64,000 nucleotides of DNA, taken from the NCBI GenBank assembly GCA_032095175.1, contig DAMCZI010000017.1:1-64000 (forward strand). The letters run 5' to 3'. The stretch's first letter is position 1; each line of letters starts with the position of its first letter. This DNA comes from DAMCZI01 sp032095175. GTDB taxonomy: Bacteria; Bacillota; Clostridia; Clostridiales; Caloramatoraceae. The notes below the pieces were generated by a model. That model was given only the letters and a program-made list of their open reading frames with translations, was not told the origin of the DNA and made no database searches. Of this stretch, positions 43,158 to 52,281 are shown piece after piece. The position numbers and the translations under genes are program-made.

Positions 43158-43187
43158 TAGTAAAGATTCAATTGAAAGGATGATTTC

Positions 43188-43478
43188 ATGGTTACTGAGG
43201 AACAAATAGCAAGAATAAATGAACTTTATAAAAAACAAAAAAGTGAAGGCTTAACAGAAGAAGAAAAGAATGAGCAGCAGAAATTGAGAAAGCTTTATAT
43301 TGATTCAATGAAGGAGAGTCTTAAAGCACAGCTTAAAAATGTAAAAATTGTAACTCCTGAGGAATATGAAAAGTTAAAGAAGGAAAAAGATAATAGCTGC
43401 AGTTGCGGTTGCGGTCATGACCATGATCATAGTCATCATCATGGAGAAGGATGCAGCTGTAAAGAGCATAAAAATTAA
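43188..43478 (+). CDS. DUF896 (YnzC/UPF0291) protein with Cys/His-rich tail
   Basis: The first 62 residues are a clear DUF896 domain (ARINELYKKQKSEGLTEEEK, then LRKLYIDSMKESLKAQLKN). Family members are usually about 65-80 residues. Here a C-terminal extension CSCGCGHDHDHSHHH...CSCKEHKN adds five cysteines and eight or so histidines. It looks like a metal-binding or storage tail. The function of DUF896 is unknown. GAAAGGATGA ribosome site; terminator follows at 43488-43525. Confidence 0.85.
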   Translation: MVTEEQIARINELYKKQKSEGLTEEEKNEQQKLRKLYIDSMKESLKAQLKNVKIVTPEEYEKLKKEKDNSCSCGCGHDHDHSHHHGEGCSCKEHKN

Positions 43479-43487
43479 GGATAGGGC

Positions 43488-43525
43488 ATTTCTTAGCATG
43501 TATGTTAAGAAATGCCCTATTAATA
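43488..43525 (+). terminator. Terminator after the DUF896 gene
   Basis: AGGGCATTTCTTA and TAAGAAATGCCCT form a 13-bp stem around GCATGTATGT; the T-run is short. Confidence 0.75.
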
Positions 43526-43644
43526 CTTCTGAAAATCGTAACAGTTTATGGTCATTTTAAAATAAAAAAGATGCTTTAAGTTTCATTTTTTTATTAAAAG
43601 GTGTAAAATTGAAAATATAATAGATTTTTTGGGGGAGGTTTACT

Positions 43645-45057
43645 ATGGAAACTAAAGAACTAGAAAAGCTAACAAAAAAATATGAACTTGTATGGGATAG
43701 TCTTAAAGATGGTGAAATGGAAAAGCTTATGGCTCTTTCCGAGAGATATAAGAAATATATGGACTCATCTAAGACTGAAAGAGAAGCTTGCGATGAAACT
43801 GTAAAGCTTGCAGAGAAAAATGGATATGTAGACATAAACAAGCTTATAGCTAAGGGAACAAAATTAAACCCAGGAGATAAGGTATATGCAGTAAACAAAG
43901 GAAAGGGAGCAGCTCTTTTCGTAATAGGCAAGCAGCCAATGGACAAGGGAATGAACATAGTAGGTTCCCATATTGACTCACCTAGAATAGATTTAAAGCA
44001 AAACCCACTATATGAAGATGGTGGATTTGCTATGCTTGATACTCATTACTATGGTGGAATTAAGAAATATCAATGGGTTACTCTTCCACTTGCGATTCAT
44101 GGAGTAGTAGTAAAGAAAAATGGTGAAAAGGTAAACGTTGTTATTGGAGAAGATGAAAGTGATCCAGTACTTTATATAACAGATCTTCTAATACATTTAG
44201 CAGCAAAGCAGATGGAAAAAACTCTTGCTAAGGGAATTGAAGGAGAAGATCTAAACGTATTGTTTGGCAGCATTCCTGTATGTGATAAGGATGCAAAGGA
44301 AAGAGTTAAGCTTAATATATTAAGATTACTTAATGAAAAATATGGCATTGACGAAGAGGATTTTGTAAGTGCAGAGCTTGAAGTAGTTCCAGCAGGAAAA
44401 TCAAGAGACGTAGGATTAGACAGAAGTATGGTAATGGCATATGGACATGATGATAGAGTATGTGCATATACATCACTTGAAGCAATGCTTGAAGTTGAAA
44501 ATCCAGAAAAGACATGTGTAGCACTATTTGTTGACAAAGAAGAAATAGGAAGCGTTGGAGCAACTGGTATGCATTCAAGATTCTTTGAGAATGTTGTTGC
44601 TGAGGTAATGGAACTTGCTTCTCAATATAGTGAACTTAAATTAAGAAGAGCCCTAGCAAATTCAAAGATGCTTTCATCTGATGTTTCAGCAGCAGATGAT
44701 CCAAACTATCCAGGAGTTATCGAAAAGAGAAATGGAGCATTCCTTGGAAAAGGTATTGTTATGAACAAATATACTGGAGCAAGAGGAAAGAGCGGTTCAA
44801 ATGATGCTAATCCTGAATTTATAGGAGAGCTTAGAAAAATATTAAATGAAAATGAAGTAATGTGGCAGACAGCTGAGCTTGGAAAAGTTGATGCAGGCGG
44901 CGGCGGAACAATTGCATATATACTTGCAGAGTATGGCATGGAAGTTATTGATTGTGGAGTTGCTGTATTAAGCATGCATGCTCCATGGGAAGTAGTAAGC
45001 AAAGCTGATATCTACGAGACTTACAGAGCGTACAAGGCATTTATGCTAAACGCATAG
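43645..45057 (+). CDS. M18 family zinc aminopeptidase
   Basis: The 470-residue product resembles aminopeptidase I. The first metal-binding His/Asp is in GSHIDSPRIDLKQNP, the acidic catalytic pair in LFVDKEEIGSVGATG and the last histidine in VLSMHAPWEVVSKAD. YGHDDRVCAYTSLEA is also a family block. It releases N-terminal amino acids from peptides in the cytoplasm, consistent with amino-acid fermentation. Preceded by GGGGGAGG and followed by a terminator. Confidence 0.93.
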   Translation: METKELEKLTKKYELVWDSLKDGEMEKLMALSERYKKYMDSSKTEREACDETVKLAEKNGYVDINKLIAKGTKLNPGDKVYAVNKGKGAALFVIGKQPMDKGMNIVGSHIDSPRIDLKQNPLYEDGGFAMLDTHYYGGIKKYQWVTLPLAIHGVVVKKNGEKVNVVIGEDESDPVLYITDLLIHLAAKQMEKTLAKGIEGEDLNVLFGSIPVCDKDAKERVKLNILRLLNEKYGIDEEDFVSAELEVVPAGKSRDVGLDRSMVMAYGHDDRVCAYTSLEAMLEVENPEKTCVALFVDKEEIGSVGATGMHSRFFENVVAEVMELASQYSELKLRRALANSKMLSSDVSAADDPNYPGVIEKRNGAFLGKGIVMNKYTGARGKSGSNDANPEFIGELRKILNENEVMWQTAELGKVDAGGGGTIAYILAEYGMEVIDCGVAVLSMHAPWEVVSKADIYETYRAYKAFMLNA

Positions 45058-45067
45058 AATATATAAA

Positions 45068-45096
45068 ATAAAGCGGTATACCCGCTTTATTTTTTT
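45068..45096 (+). terminator. Terminator after the aminopeptidase gene
   Basis: AAAGCGGTATACCCGCTTT forms a short stem followed by eight Ts. Confidence 0.85.
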
Positions 45097-45223
45097 TGCT
45101 TTTTTAACCATAGACAAAAGATAAGGGGTTTCTATTAAAACTTCAAAAAAGAAAAGCATAGATGATTACATCAAATAGTTGATAAATTATTCACAAAGGA
45201 ATATACTGGAATTAGTTGGAATT

Positions 45224-45305
45224 TGTGCGATTAAAGAATTAAGAAATATGATTTTGCATAAATGTTAAGGGTCGACAATGTAGAATCATTTATTCGAGAC
45301 ATATA
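45224..45305. repeat. Family 2 variant element upstream of the hydrogenase-like operon
   Basis: GTGCGATTAAAGAATTAAG, then ATGATTTTGCATAAATG...AATCATTTATTCGAGACATA. It is the same variant type as at 36114 and 54492, and again lies just before the first gene of an operon. Confidence 0.65.
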
Positions 45306-45331
45306 ACACCTTTTGTAGAGGAGAGGGTAAA

Positions 45332-45583
45332 ATGGTAGTTATTCATGTTTGTATTGGTACTGCCTGTTATCTAAAGGGAGCGAATAAGGTTATAAAAGAG
45401 CTCCAAAATATTATTGATACAAGAGGATTAAAGGATAAGGTTGAAATAAAGGCTGCCTTTTGCCTTGGGGAGTGTACAAAGGCAGTTGCAGCAAAAGTTG
45501 ATGAATGTGACGTAGTTTCTGTTGATTGTAATAATGTTGAGGATTTTTTCAAGAAATACGTTGAGAGGAAGATGGTGGATTGA
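45332..45583 (+). CDS. Thioredoxin-like [2Fe-2S] ferredoxin (NuoE/HydC-like)
   Basis: The 83-residue product has the cluster cysteines of the NuoE family: Cys7 and Cys12 (CIGTAC), Cys44 and Cys48 (CLGEC). It would carry electrons to or from the hydrogenase-like protein encoded next. The stop overlaps the next start by 4 bases (TTGA). The ribosome site is AGGAGAGGG. Confidence 0.88.
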   Translation: MVVIHVCIGTACYLKGANKVIKELQNIIDTRGLKDKVEIKAAFCLGECTKAVAAKVDECDVVSVDCNNVEDFFKKYVERKMVD

Positions 45584-47319
45584 ATCTTATTAATTTTAGA
45601 AGTGCAAACTGTAAAAGCTGCTATAAATGCCTTCGATACTGCCCTGTAAAGGCTATAAAAATAAAAAATGAACAGGCAGAAATAGATTCGGAAAGGTGTA
45701 TTGCATGCGGTCACTGCCTTATTGTATGTCCCCAAAATGCAAGATACATAAAAAGCGATGTAGACGAGGTTAGGGAGGCAATAAAGGAAGGAAAAAGGGT
45801 TGCAGCAAGTATTGCTCCATCATTTGCAGGCGTTTTTGATACAGATGATGAAGGACAAGTTGTATCTGGATTAAAAAAGCTTGGATTCTCAATAATTGAA
45901 GAAACAGCAATAGGTGCAGATTTGGTAGGAAAGCAGTATATTGATTATGTTAAAAGAAATAACATGAAAAATGTAATAACTACATGCTGCCCGTCAGTTA
46001 ACTTTTTAATTGAAAAATACTATCCTAATCTTATTGAATATATGCTTCCAGTTGTTTCACCAATGATTGCACATGGAAAGATGTTAAAACAGACATATGG
46101 AGGGGATACAGCTGTAGTTTTTATTGGACCGTGCACTGCGAAAAAATTTGAGGCAGTTGATTTTCAACATGAAGGAATTGTAGATTGGGTTTTAACCTTC
46201 GAAGAGCTTAAGGAATGGTTTAAGGAGGAGAATATTGAGCTTAATAATTTAGTACCAAAAGGTTTTGACAGGCAGTCGTGTTCCGGGGGCAAAATCTTCC
46301 CAATAAGTGGGGGAGTACTAGAAGCATTTAATACTTCTGGGGAAAATTTAGAGTATGACTACTATGGAGTATCTGGAATTGAAGAATGCCTTGCTATATT
46401 TAATTCTATTACCAATGGAGAGGTTCAAGGAGCATGTATTGAAGCTAATGTATGCAGGGGAAGCTGTTTGGGAGGTCCTGGAATGCCATGTCCTGGAGAG
46501 AATATATTTAAAATACAGCAGAAAATTAAAAGATATATTCAAAAATCTAAGAAAAAAATACAAGAAAATGGTTATGGAATATATGAAAATTTAAATTTTT
46601 CCAAGTTGTTTTTTGACAGAAGTATAAAAAGAAATACTGCAAACGATAAAGAAATCGAGAAGATACTTCAGAGCATGGGAAAGTTTGAGCCGGAGGATGA
46701 AATGAACTGTGGGGTTTGTGGTTATAACACCTGTAGGGAAAAGGCTCAAGCTATATATGAAGGAATGGCTGAAAAAACGATGTGTCTTCAATATATGAGA
46801 AATAAAGCAGAAAGCATAAATTATGTTGTTTTTGAAAACACTCCAAATATAATAATAATTGTTGATAATGAATTAAAAATAAAGGAATTTAATCCTGCTG
46901 CAGAAAGAGTATTTAAAATTACTTCATCAGAAGCGAAGGATAAGTTTATTTCAGATATTATAGATGACTGGAATTTTATAAAAGTAATGGAGGAGAAAAC
47001 TGATATATACAGGCAAAAGGTAGAATATCCAAAGTATGATGCTGTAGTTATTCAAAATCTTCTTTTTATAGAAAAACAGAATATAATACTTGCAATAATG
47101 AGCGATATAACTGAGGAAGAAAAAAGTAAAAAAGAGCTATTAATGGTTAAAGAAAACACTCTAAATTCGGCTCAAAGGGTTATAGAAAAGCAAATGAGGG
47201 TAGCACAGGAGATTGCAGGACTTTTAGGGGAAACTACTGCAGAGACAAAGGTTATTTTAACAAGGCTAAAGAAAATTGCAATGGGAGAAGAGTATGATGG
47301 GGATAAAGATTTTCGTTGA
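45580..47319 (+). CDS. Sensory [FeFe]-hydrogenase-like protein with PAS domain (HydS-type)
   Basis: The 579-residue protein has, in order: two [4Fe-4S] ferredoxin motifs (CKSCYKCLRYC, CIACGHCLIVC), an H-cluster domain with TTCCP (Cys136/137), GPCTAKK (Cys185) and EANVCRGSC (Cys292/296), then a CxxCxxxxC...C cluster (Cys377-402) and a PAS domain (about 415-520). The first loop has TTCCP rather than the TSCCP of catalytic enzymes, as in group C sensory hydrogenases. It probably senses H2 or redox state rather than making H2. Begins with TTG overlapping the ferredoxin gene and ends overlapping the phosphatase gene. Confidence 0.9.
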   Translation: MNLINFRSANCKSCYKCLRYCPVKAIKIKNEQAEIDSERCIACGHCLIVCPQNARYIKSDVDEVREAIKEGKRVAASIAPSFAGVFDTDDEGQVVSGLKKLGFSIIEETAIGADLVGKQYIDYVKRNNMKNVITTCCPSVNFLIEKYYPNLIEYMLPVVSPMIAHGKMLKQTYGGDTAVVFIGPCTAKKFEAVDFQHEGIVDWVLTFEELKEWFKEENIELNNLVPKGFDRQSCSGGKIFPISGGVLEAFNTSGENLEYDYYGVSGIEECLAIFNSITNGEVQGACIEANVCRGSCLGGPGMPCPGENIFKIQQKIKRYIQKSKKKIQENGYGIYENLNFSKLFFDRSIKRNTANDKEIEKILQSMGKFEPEDEMNCGVCGYNTCREKAQAIYEGMAEKTMCLQYMRNKAESINYVVFENTPNIIIIVDNELKIKEFNPAAERVFKITSSEAKDKFISDIIDDWNFIKVMEEKTDIYRQKVEYPKYDAVVIQNLLFIEKQNIILAIMSDITEEEKSKKELLMVKENTLNSAQRVIEKQMRVAQEIAGLLGETTAETKVILTRLKKIAMGEEYDGDKDFR

Positions 47320-48475
47320 TACTGCCTTTGGCAGCATTAACAAGTATGGGGAAGAACTTTGTGGGGACAAGGTTGAAATAGTAAAAACCAATGAAGCAGT
47401 AATAGTTGTGATATCTGATGGATTGGGCAGTGGAGTTAAAGCAAATATACTTGCAGGGCTTACATCAAAGATTGCTGTTACAATGCTTAAGGAAGGTGCA
47501 GCACTATATGAGACTGTTGACACCATAATGCAGACACTTCCTGTATGTAAGGTTAGAGAACTTGCTTATTCAACCTTTACAATTATTAAGATACATTATG
47601 ATGGCAGGGTATATATAGCTGAATATGATAACCCTCCATTCTTCCTTGTAGCTGAAAATAAAAAGACAGAAATTTATCAAAAGGAAATAAGCATAAATGG
47701 TAAAAAAGTTAAGGAAAGTGCATTTGATCTTGATTGGGGAGATGGACTTGTAATTGTAAGTGATGGTGTTGTTCATGCAGGAGCAGGGAATGTGCTTAAT
47801 CTCGGCTGGCAGTGGGAAAATGTTATGGAGTATTTAAAAACCTTAATACCATCACAGAAATGTGCAAGAGATATTTCAAAGGAGCTTTTAGCTGTATGCA
47901 GTGAGCTTTATCAGGGAAAGCCAGGGGATGATGCAACTGTTGTTGCAATAAAAGCAAGATATCCTGAGGTGGTAACCCTTTTTTCCGGTCCTCCCGAGGA
48001 TAGAAGAAAGGATAAGCATGTTATAGATAAATTAATGAAATCTTGTGGAAAAAAGGTTGTGTGCGGAGGAACTGCAGGAAACATTGCTTCAAGAGAGTTG
48101 AATGAAGAGCTGGTTGTAGAAATGGATTATCTTGATTCAGAGGTTCCCCCTACAGCGAGAGTTAGAGGTATTGATTTAGTAACAGAGGGAGTATTGACTT
48201 TGAGTAAAACCTTAGAAAAACTGAAAAAATATCATAAGCATGAGGAATATGAAAATGATAGCAGTTTTATAAATGGAAAGGATGGTGCTTCCAGACTTGC
48301 CGCGCTTTTAATAAAGGATTGTACACATCTTAATATGCTTGTAGGAAAGGCTGTTAATCCAGCCCACCAGAATCCCTCCTTTCCAAAGGAGCTATGTATA
48401 AAGCTAAACATTTTGGAGGACATTGCAAGTACAATGAGGCAACTTGGTAAGGAAGTAAACATAGAATATGTTTAG
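47294..48475 (+). CDS. SpoIIE-type PP2C serine phosphatase
   Basis: The 393-residue product has a PP2C/SpoIIE domain over about residues 1-215: VISDGLGSGVKANILAGLTS, ADYDNPPFF-like AEYDNPPFFLV and GDDATVVAIKA. A C-terminal part (about 220-393) is not recognised. Its start overlaps the hydrogenase-like gene by 26 bases, so the two are coupled. In known group C systems such a phosphatase is the output partner of the sensory hydrogenase. The target (perhaps an anti-sigma antagonist) is not encoded nearby. Confidence 0.88.
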   Translation: MMGIKIFVDTAFGSINKYGEELCGDKVEIVKTNEAVIVVISDGLGSGVKANILAGLTSKIAVTMLKEGAALYETVDTIMQTLPVCKVRELAYSTFTIIKIHYDGRVYIAEYDNPPFFLVAENKKTEIYQKEISINGKKVKESAFDLDWGDGLVIVSDGVVHAGAGNVLNLGWQWENVMEYLKTLIPSQKCARDISKELLAVCSELYQGKPGDDATVVAIKARYPEVVTLFSGPPEDRRKDKHVIDKLMKSCGKKVVCGGTAGNIASRELNEELVVEMDYLDSEVPPTARVRGIDLVTEGVLTLSKTLEKLKKYHKHEEYENDSSFINGKDGASRLAALLIKDCTHLNMLVGKAVNPAHQNPSFPKELCIKLNILEDIASTMRQLGKEVNIEYV

Positions 48476-48489
48476 CATAATAAAATATA

Positions 48490-48527
48490 TAAAATGGAGC
48501 TGTAGATAACAGCTCCATTTTTTTAAC
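48490..48527. terminator. Terminator shared by the phosphatase gene and the convergent small gene
   Basis: AAAATGGAGCTGT and ACAGCTCCATTTT pair around AGATA, with Ts following on the + strand. Confidence 0.88.
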
Positions 48528-48861
48528 TATTAATATAATCTTCAATTTTAAAATCCTTTGGTTTATTCGGGCCATCAGGCTTTGGTGGAGTATCCCATAC
48601 ATATTTTATATCCTTTAAAAGTTCGGGCAGTATTTGCTGATTGCCAGTGTATTTATGCCATATAGGGTTGTATTTAAGTATTGCAAGGACATATTTTGCA
48701 TCAAATAGCGTGAGGTTTTTCATATCAAGAACTCTTCCATAGATTTTACTCTCATCAGTTAATATATAAAGGCCATTTCCATCCTCATAGCTTATAATTA
48801 GCTTTAGCGGATTTCTACAAACTTTTTTAAAACGTTTGCTGGGATCATACCTACCTGGCAT
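48523..48861 (-). CDS. Hypothetical protein
   Basis: I do not recognise this 112-residue protein. It is soluble, rich in Lys and Pro, with segments GRYDPSKRFKKVCRNP and TPPKPDGPNKPKDFKIEDY. Coding looks real: clean reading frame, ATG, a GGTGAT ribosome site and a position ending in the shared terminator. Convergent with the SpoIIE-type phosphatase gene. Confidence 0.6.
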   Translation of the reverse strand: MPGRYDPSKRFKKVCRNPLKLIISYEDGNGLYILTDESKIYGRVLDMKNLTLFDAKYVLAILKYNPIWHKYTGNQQILPELLKDIKYVWDTPPKPDGPNKPKDFKIEDYINS

Positions 48862-48886
48862 AAAATCACCATCCTTAAGAATTGTA

Positions 48887-49003
48887 CTGTATATAAGTCG
48901 TAAAATTCTTTACATTTTGTTTTTTTAAACAGCCCTACTACATTGGTACGACCTTAGGATGTTTAAAAAGACAGAATGTAATAGAATTTTTGACTTATAT
49001 ATG
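48887..49003. repeat. Foldback element family 3, copy 3
   Basis: About 117 bp with AATTCTTTACATTTTGT and ACAGAATGTAATAGAATT arms. The apical region differs from copies 1 and 2 at only three bases (CTACTACATTGGTACGACC). It lies upstream of the hypothetical gene at 48523. Confidence 0.88.
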
Positions 49004-49095
49004 CATTATATATAATATAATTATTGCAGTTCATATTCTATAAATAGTGAAATATAGTTAATACTGTGCATGTCCTTATAGTTATATTTTGTATA

Positions 49096-49311
49096 TCACC
49101 TTGATATCAAGTTAATCGTTACAACTGCAAGAATAATAAATGGCAGACCTGAGATACCAGTATATTTAAATAAAAAAATACCTGAGACAGCTGCAATTGA
49201 AAGTATTAATGCTGATTTAAGAAAGTTTTGATTGTTCAGGCCGTATTTTTTATAAAATACAAATATGCATAAAGCTAAAACCAAAATAACAAGAATTACC
49301 TCTATTATCAT
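49096..49311 (-). CDS. Small membrane protein
   Basis: The 71-residue product has two or three hydrophobic segments (about 1-20, 33-50, 53-68). It is otherwise unrecognised. ATG at 49311 is preferred because AGGGGTTGG lies upstream; an earlier ATG would add 11 residues. No partner is adjacent. Confidence 0.5.
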   Translation of the reverse strand: MIIEVILVILVLALCIFVFYKKYGLNNQNFLKSALILSIAAVSGIFLFKYTGISGLPFIILAVVTINLISR

Positions 49312-49468
49312 TGAACCAACCCCTAAAACAATATTGTGTATCATCTTTATTTGATTTTATTATATCGCTTCTAATAATGCAATACAGGTATTTATTTTAA
49401 TAGCTGAATAGTTACTGTCCATGAATAAAAATAGTATAAATGGTTAATATTCAATATGAGGTGATAAT

Positions 49469-49564
49469 ATGGAGTTTTTACATAATTTAAAGAAAAAGCT
49501 GCTGCTCTGGATTGACATGAGAGCAATAAAAAATCGTGAATCAAACCTCAAACCAACAAAATAA
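49469..49564 (+). CDS. Candidate 31-residue small protein
   Basis: The frame starts with ATG 5 bp behind AGGTGATA and encodes MEFLHNLKKKLLLWIDMR followed by a basic tail. The N-terminal half could form an amphipathic, membrane-binding helix. A hairpin AACAAGCAGG...CCTGCTTGTT lies just behind it at 49614-49644, giving a compact transcription unit. It is too short for standard gene calls, so it could be spurious. Confidence 0.4.
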   Translation: MEFLHNLKKKLLLWIDMRAIKNRESNLKPTK

Positions 49565-49613
49565 CCTGTCATATTTGAATTTTATATCCCCAATTGTTGA
49601 TGCTGAAGACAAA

Positions 49614-49644
49614 ACAAGCAGGTTGCATTACACCTGCTTGTTTG
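49614..49644. terminator. Terminator hairpin between convergent units
   Basis: ACAAGCAGGT and ACCTGCTTGT form a perfect stem around TGCATTAC. It separates the small ORF from the convergent ABC genes. Confidence 0.75.
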
Positions 49645-49668
49645 ATTTATATATACTTGAAATTTTTA

Positions 49669-50346
49669 TTAGGCAATTGATGCTGCAATATTTTTATTAT
49701 TTATAGGTTGTAATCCATATACAATATCAACGCTTTCGGATACTCTTGGAGAGTGTGTAACTATGATAACACATTTATTATCAACCTTTGAAAGGGTATT
49801 CAATATATTTATAACATCTCCTTCTGTTTCACCGTCAAGATTTCCAGTTGGTTCATCAGCAAGAATAATATCAGGGTCGTATGATAATGCCCTTGCAATT
49901 GCAACACGCTGCTGTTCACCACCTGAAAGCTTGAGTATACGCCTGTTTGCTTTGTTTTCATCAATATTGACCTTTGCAAGCATTTCTAATGCATGTTGTT
50001 TTTTATCCTTGACCTTAATGCTGGCTATGTCCATTGACAATATTACATTTTCTAATGCTGTTAGGTGTGGAAGCAGATTAAAGCTCTGGAACACAACACC
50101 TATATTATGGCTTCTATACTTATATTTATCAATCTTACTGATATCTTTATCATTGTATATAATCTTGCCGCTGCTGGCAGTATCAAGTCCTGACATCAAC
50201 GAAAGAAGAGTGGTTTTGCCTGCACCGGATTTACCAACAATTGCATAGGATTTACCCTTTTCAAACTCAAAGTTAATATCCATTAATACTGGTGTTCTAC
50301 CGTTGTCATATGAATAATAAAGATGTTCTATTGATAATATACTCAT
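49669..50346 (-). CDS. ABC transporter ATP-binding protein (MacB/LolD type)
   Basis: The 225-residue ATPase has Walker A VGKSGAGKTTLLSLMSG, the signature LKLSGGEQQRVAIARAL and Walker B DIILADEPTGNLDGETEG. It is encoded 13 bp behind the FtsX-type permease gene and is surely its partner. This class usually exports peptides, lipids or antibiotics, or acts as a mechanotransmitter rather than an importer. It is the last gene of the RR-HK-permease-ATPase series. Confidence 0.92.
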   Translation of the reverse strand: MSILSIEHLYYSYDNGRTPVLMDINFEFEKGKSYAIVGKSGAGKTTLLSLMSGLDTASSGKIIYNDKDISKIDKYKYRSHNIGVVFQSFNLLPHLTALENVILSMDIASIKVKDKKQHALEMLAKVNIDENKANRRILKLSGGEQQRVAIARALSYDPDIILADEPTGNLDGETEGDVINILNTLSKVDNKCVIIVTHSPRVSESVDIVYGLQPINNKNIAASIA

Positions 50347-50359
50347 TTTTTCCCCTCCT

Positions 50360-51913
50360 TTATGCTCTATTGCTCAGTATTTTAAGTGGTTCATACCTTG
50401 AAATAAATATGACTGAAACTGTACTGCTGAACAATGTGAGAAGTATACCTATTCCTAATATCTCTAAAAGTACAGTACCATTAACAACAGCATTAATCTG
50501 ATCAACATAGCTTACATTCTGTTTCATGCCAAAGAATCCGCCCATTGGACCGTTTCCTCTTTGCTCGCTGCCTCTAATTGATCCATTCTGTAGATTACTA
50601 CCTTGAAATCCTCCTGGCCTGCCAAAGTTGTTATTTACCTGCTGCTGAACAGTCTGCTGTTCACTTATCTGTTTCTTTAGGAGTGAATTTGCAGTAGGAA
50701 CTGATGCTGCAGAACCCATTGCAGAGCCAATTATTATTGAAATTAATGTTACCATGAAAAGTTCTGAAATAAACTGTAGTGCAACCTTACTCTTTTTCAT
50801 ACCAACAGCAGTAAGGACGCCAATTTCATATTTTCTCTCTCGAATGTTAATCATATTAAGAATAACAAGAATAATTCCACCAATTCCTAATACTATAAGT
50901 AAAAATATTCTTGCAAAGGAACTAAGGTTTTTTAATGGTGTTAAGCTCTGATCAATGGAATCAAGGTTTGTTGAAACAGTGTAATATTTGTTTAATCCCA
51001 TTTTAGATAGATCAGATGTAAAACCGTCAACACTATTTGCATCCTTAAGTATGAAGGTTGAATTAAGCTGAGCGGATATTGCTGTGTCTGTACTGTCACT
51101 TGCTGTATTAGATGCAGTTACAATATTATTTAGAGCCATATAGCTTGTTATAATCTTGTTTGCAGGGTCCATTGATGTACTTGGCATAAATTGATTATTT
51201 AAATCTCCAGAGGAAGAATTCTCATAAATACCTGCAACAGTAAATTCATAGCTTTGAGTTTCATCATTTGGATTTACAAGGGTAATTTTGCTTCCAACAG
51301 AAAGGCTGTTTATTGCTGCAAGCTCTTTTGTAATAACGCATACCTTTCCTTTATTTGTATCCTCAAACATTTCTCCACTTGTTATTTTACATGTACCATT
51401 AATAAAATCAGTCATTGCTGATACAGAACTGTAGCCAACAATGCTAAAATCTCCTCTTGAAAGTCTACCGACATTTGGTATTCTGTCTCCATTCATTCCA
51501 GCTTGTCCAGATTTACTATTACTGCTGGTGCTGGATGAATCGGTAGTTGTTTCATATGCTTCTATATTACTTGAATTTATAGTTCCAGATAAAGTATAGT
51601 AAAAACTCTTTACATAAGATGATTTACCATACTTGTTTATATCATCAATTGATAGTTTCGGTGTATTTGCCATTGCTTCTTTCATATCACCACCGCTAGA
51701 TTGTGTGTCCTGCATAAGCTTTTGTCTATTAAGTGATAGAGATGCTTTTATTTCTGTTGAGGTCTCTTGATTTTTTACCAGCTCATTTGCTGAGTTATTT
51801 ATTGATAGTGCTATGCAGCTAGAAGCTGTAATGATTACAACGATTATCCCAATAAGGATATTTCGCCCTTTAGATCTTGATATGCTTTTTAATGCATTTT
51901 TTAAAATGTACAT
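50360..51913 (-). CDS. MacB-like ABC transporter permease (FtsX domain)
   Basis: The 517-residue product has one N-terminal membrane helix (about 20-38), a large extracytoplasmic MacB-like core rich in Ser and Asn, and three C-terminal helices with the FtsX block RERKYEIGVLTAVGMKKSKV near residue 367. An unusual Gly/Asn/Gln-rich loop (NNFGRPGGFQGSNLQNGS) lies between the last helices. The substrate is unknown; control by the adjacent two-component system suggests antimicrobial or envelope stress response. Confidence 0.9.
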   Translation of the reverse strand: MYILKNALKSISRSKGRNILIGIIVVIITASSCIALSINNSANELVKNQETSTEIKASLSLNRQKLMQDTQSSGGDMKEAMANTPKLSIDDINKYGKSSYVKSFYYTLSGTINSSNIEAYETTTDSSSTSSNSKSGQAGMNGDRIPNVGRLSRGDFSIVGYSSVSAMTDFINGTCKITSGEMFEDTNKGKVCVITKELAAINSLSVGSKITLVNPNDETQSYEFTVAGIYENSSSGDLNNQFMPSTSMDPANKIITSYMALNNIVTASNTASDSTDTAISAQLNSTFILKDANSVDGFTSDLSKMGLNKYYTVSTNLDSIDQSLTPLKNLSSFARIFLLIVLGIGGIILVILNMINIRERKYEIGVLTAVGMKKSKVALQFISELFMVTLISIIIGSAMGSAASVPTANSLLKKQISEQQTVQQQVNNNFGRPGGFQGSNLQNGSIRGSEQRGNGPMGGFFGMKQNVSYVDQINAVVNGTVLLEILGIGILLTLFSSTVSVIFISRYEPLKILSNRA

Positions 51914-52281
51914 CTAAATGTCTCCCTTCGCTTTTTGATATGTATATAGTTTACCTGCCTATTGTGATAGTTTTATGATAGGAAATGTAAAGGTTAATGA
52001 AAAAGGTGTGCAAGCTATAGAAATAACATATTTTCGTATATAAATTCATGGTTACTATATATAACGCAATAAAGATTAAAGCCTTCAGGTGAGATAAAAT
52101 CCTCAACTGAAGGCTTGTAGTTAAACTTTACTTAGGCACATTAAAAAAATAAATAAGTCATCTTACTCGTCCTTTTAATTCTTTTCGTCGTTACTCAATC
52201 ACTTACATACAGTTAGTATGCGCATGATTGAGTGCCTAGAAAATAATTAAAATTACTTCGCAATCTGACTCATTTATTTTT
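51914..52281. other. Gap between HK and permease genes: hairpin plus family 1 element
   Basis: A 5' fragment of family 2 (TATATAACGCAATAAAGATTA) is at 52054-52076. A hairpin AAGCCTTCAG...CTGAAGGCTT follows at 52078-52115. The rest is the family 1 element at 52134-52292. No gene is seen. The hairpin may terminate or attenuate transcription between HK and permease genes. Confidence 0.65.
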
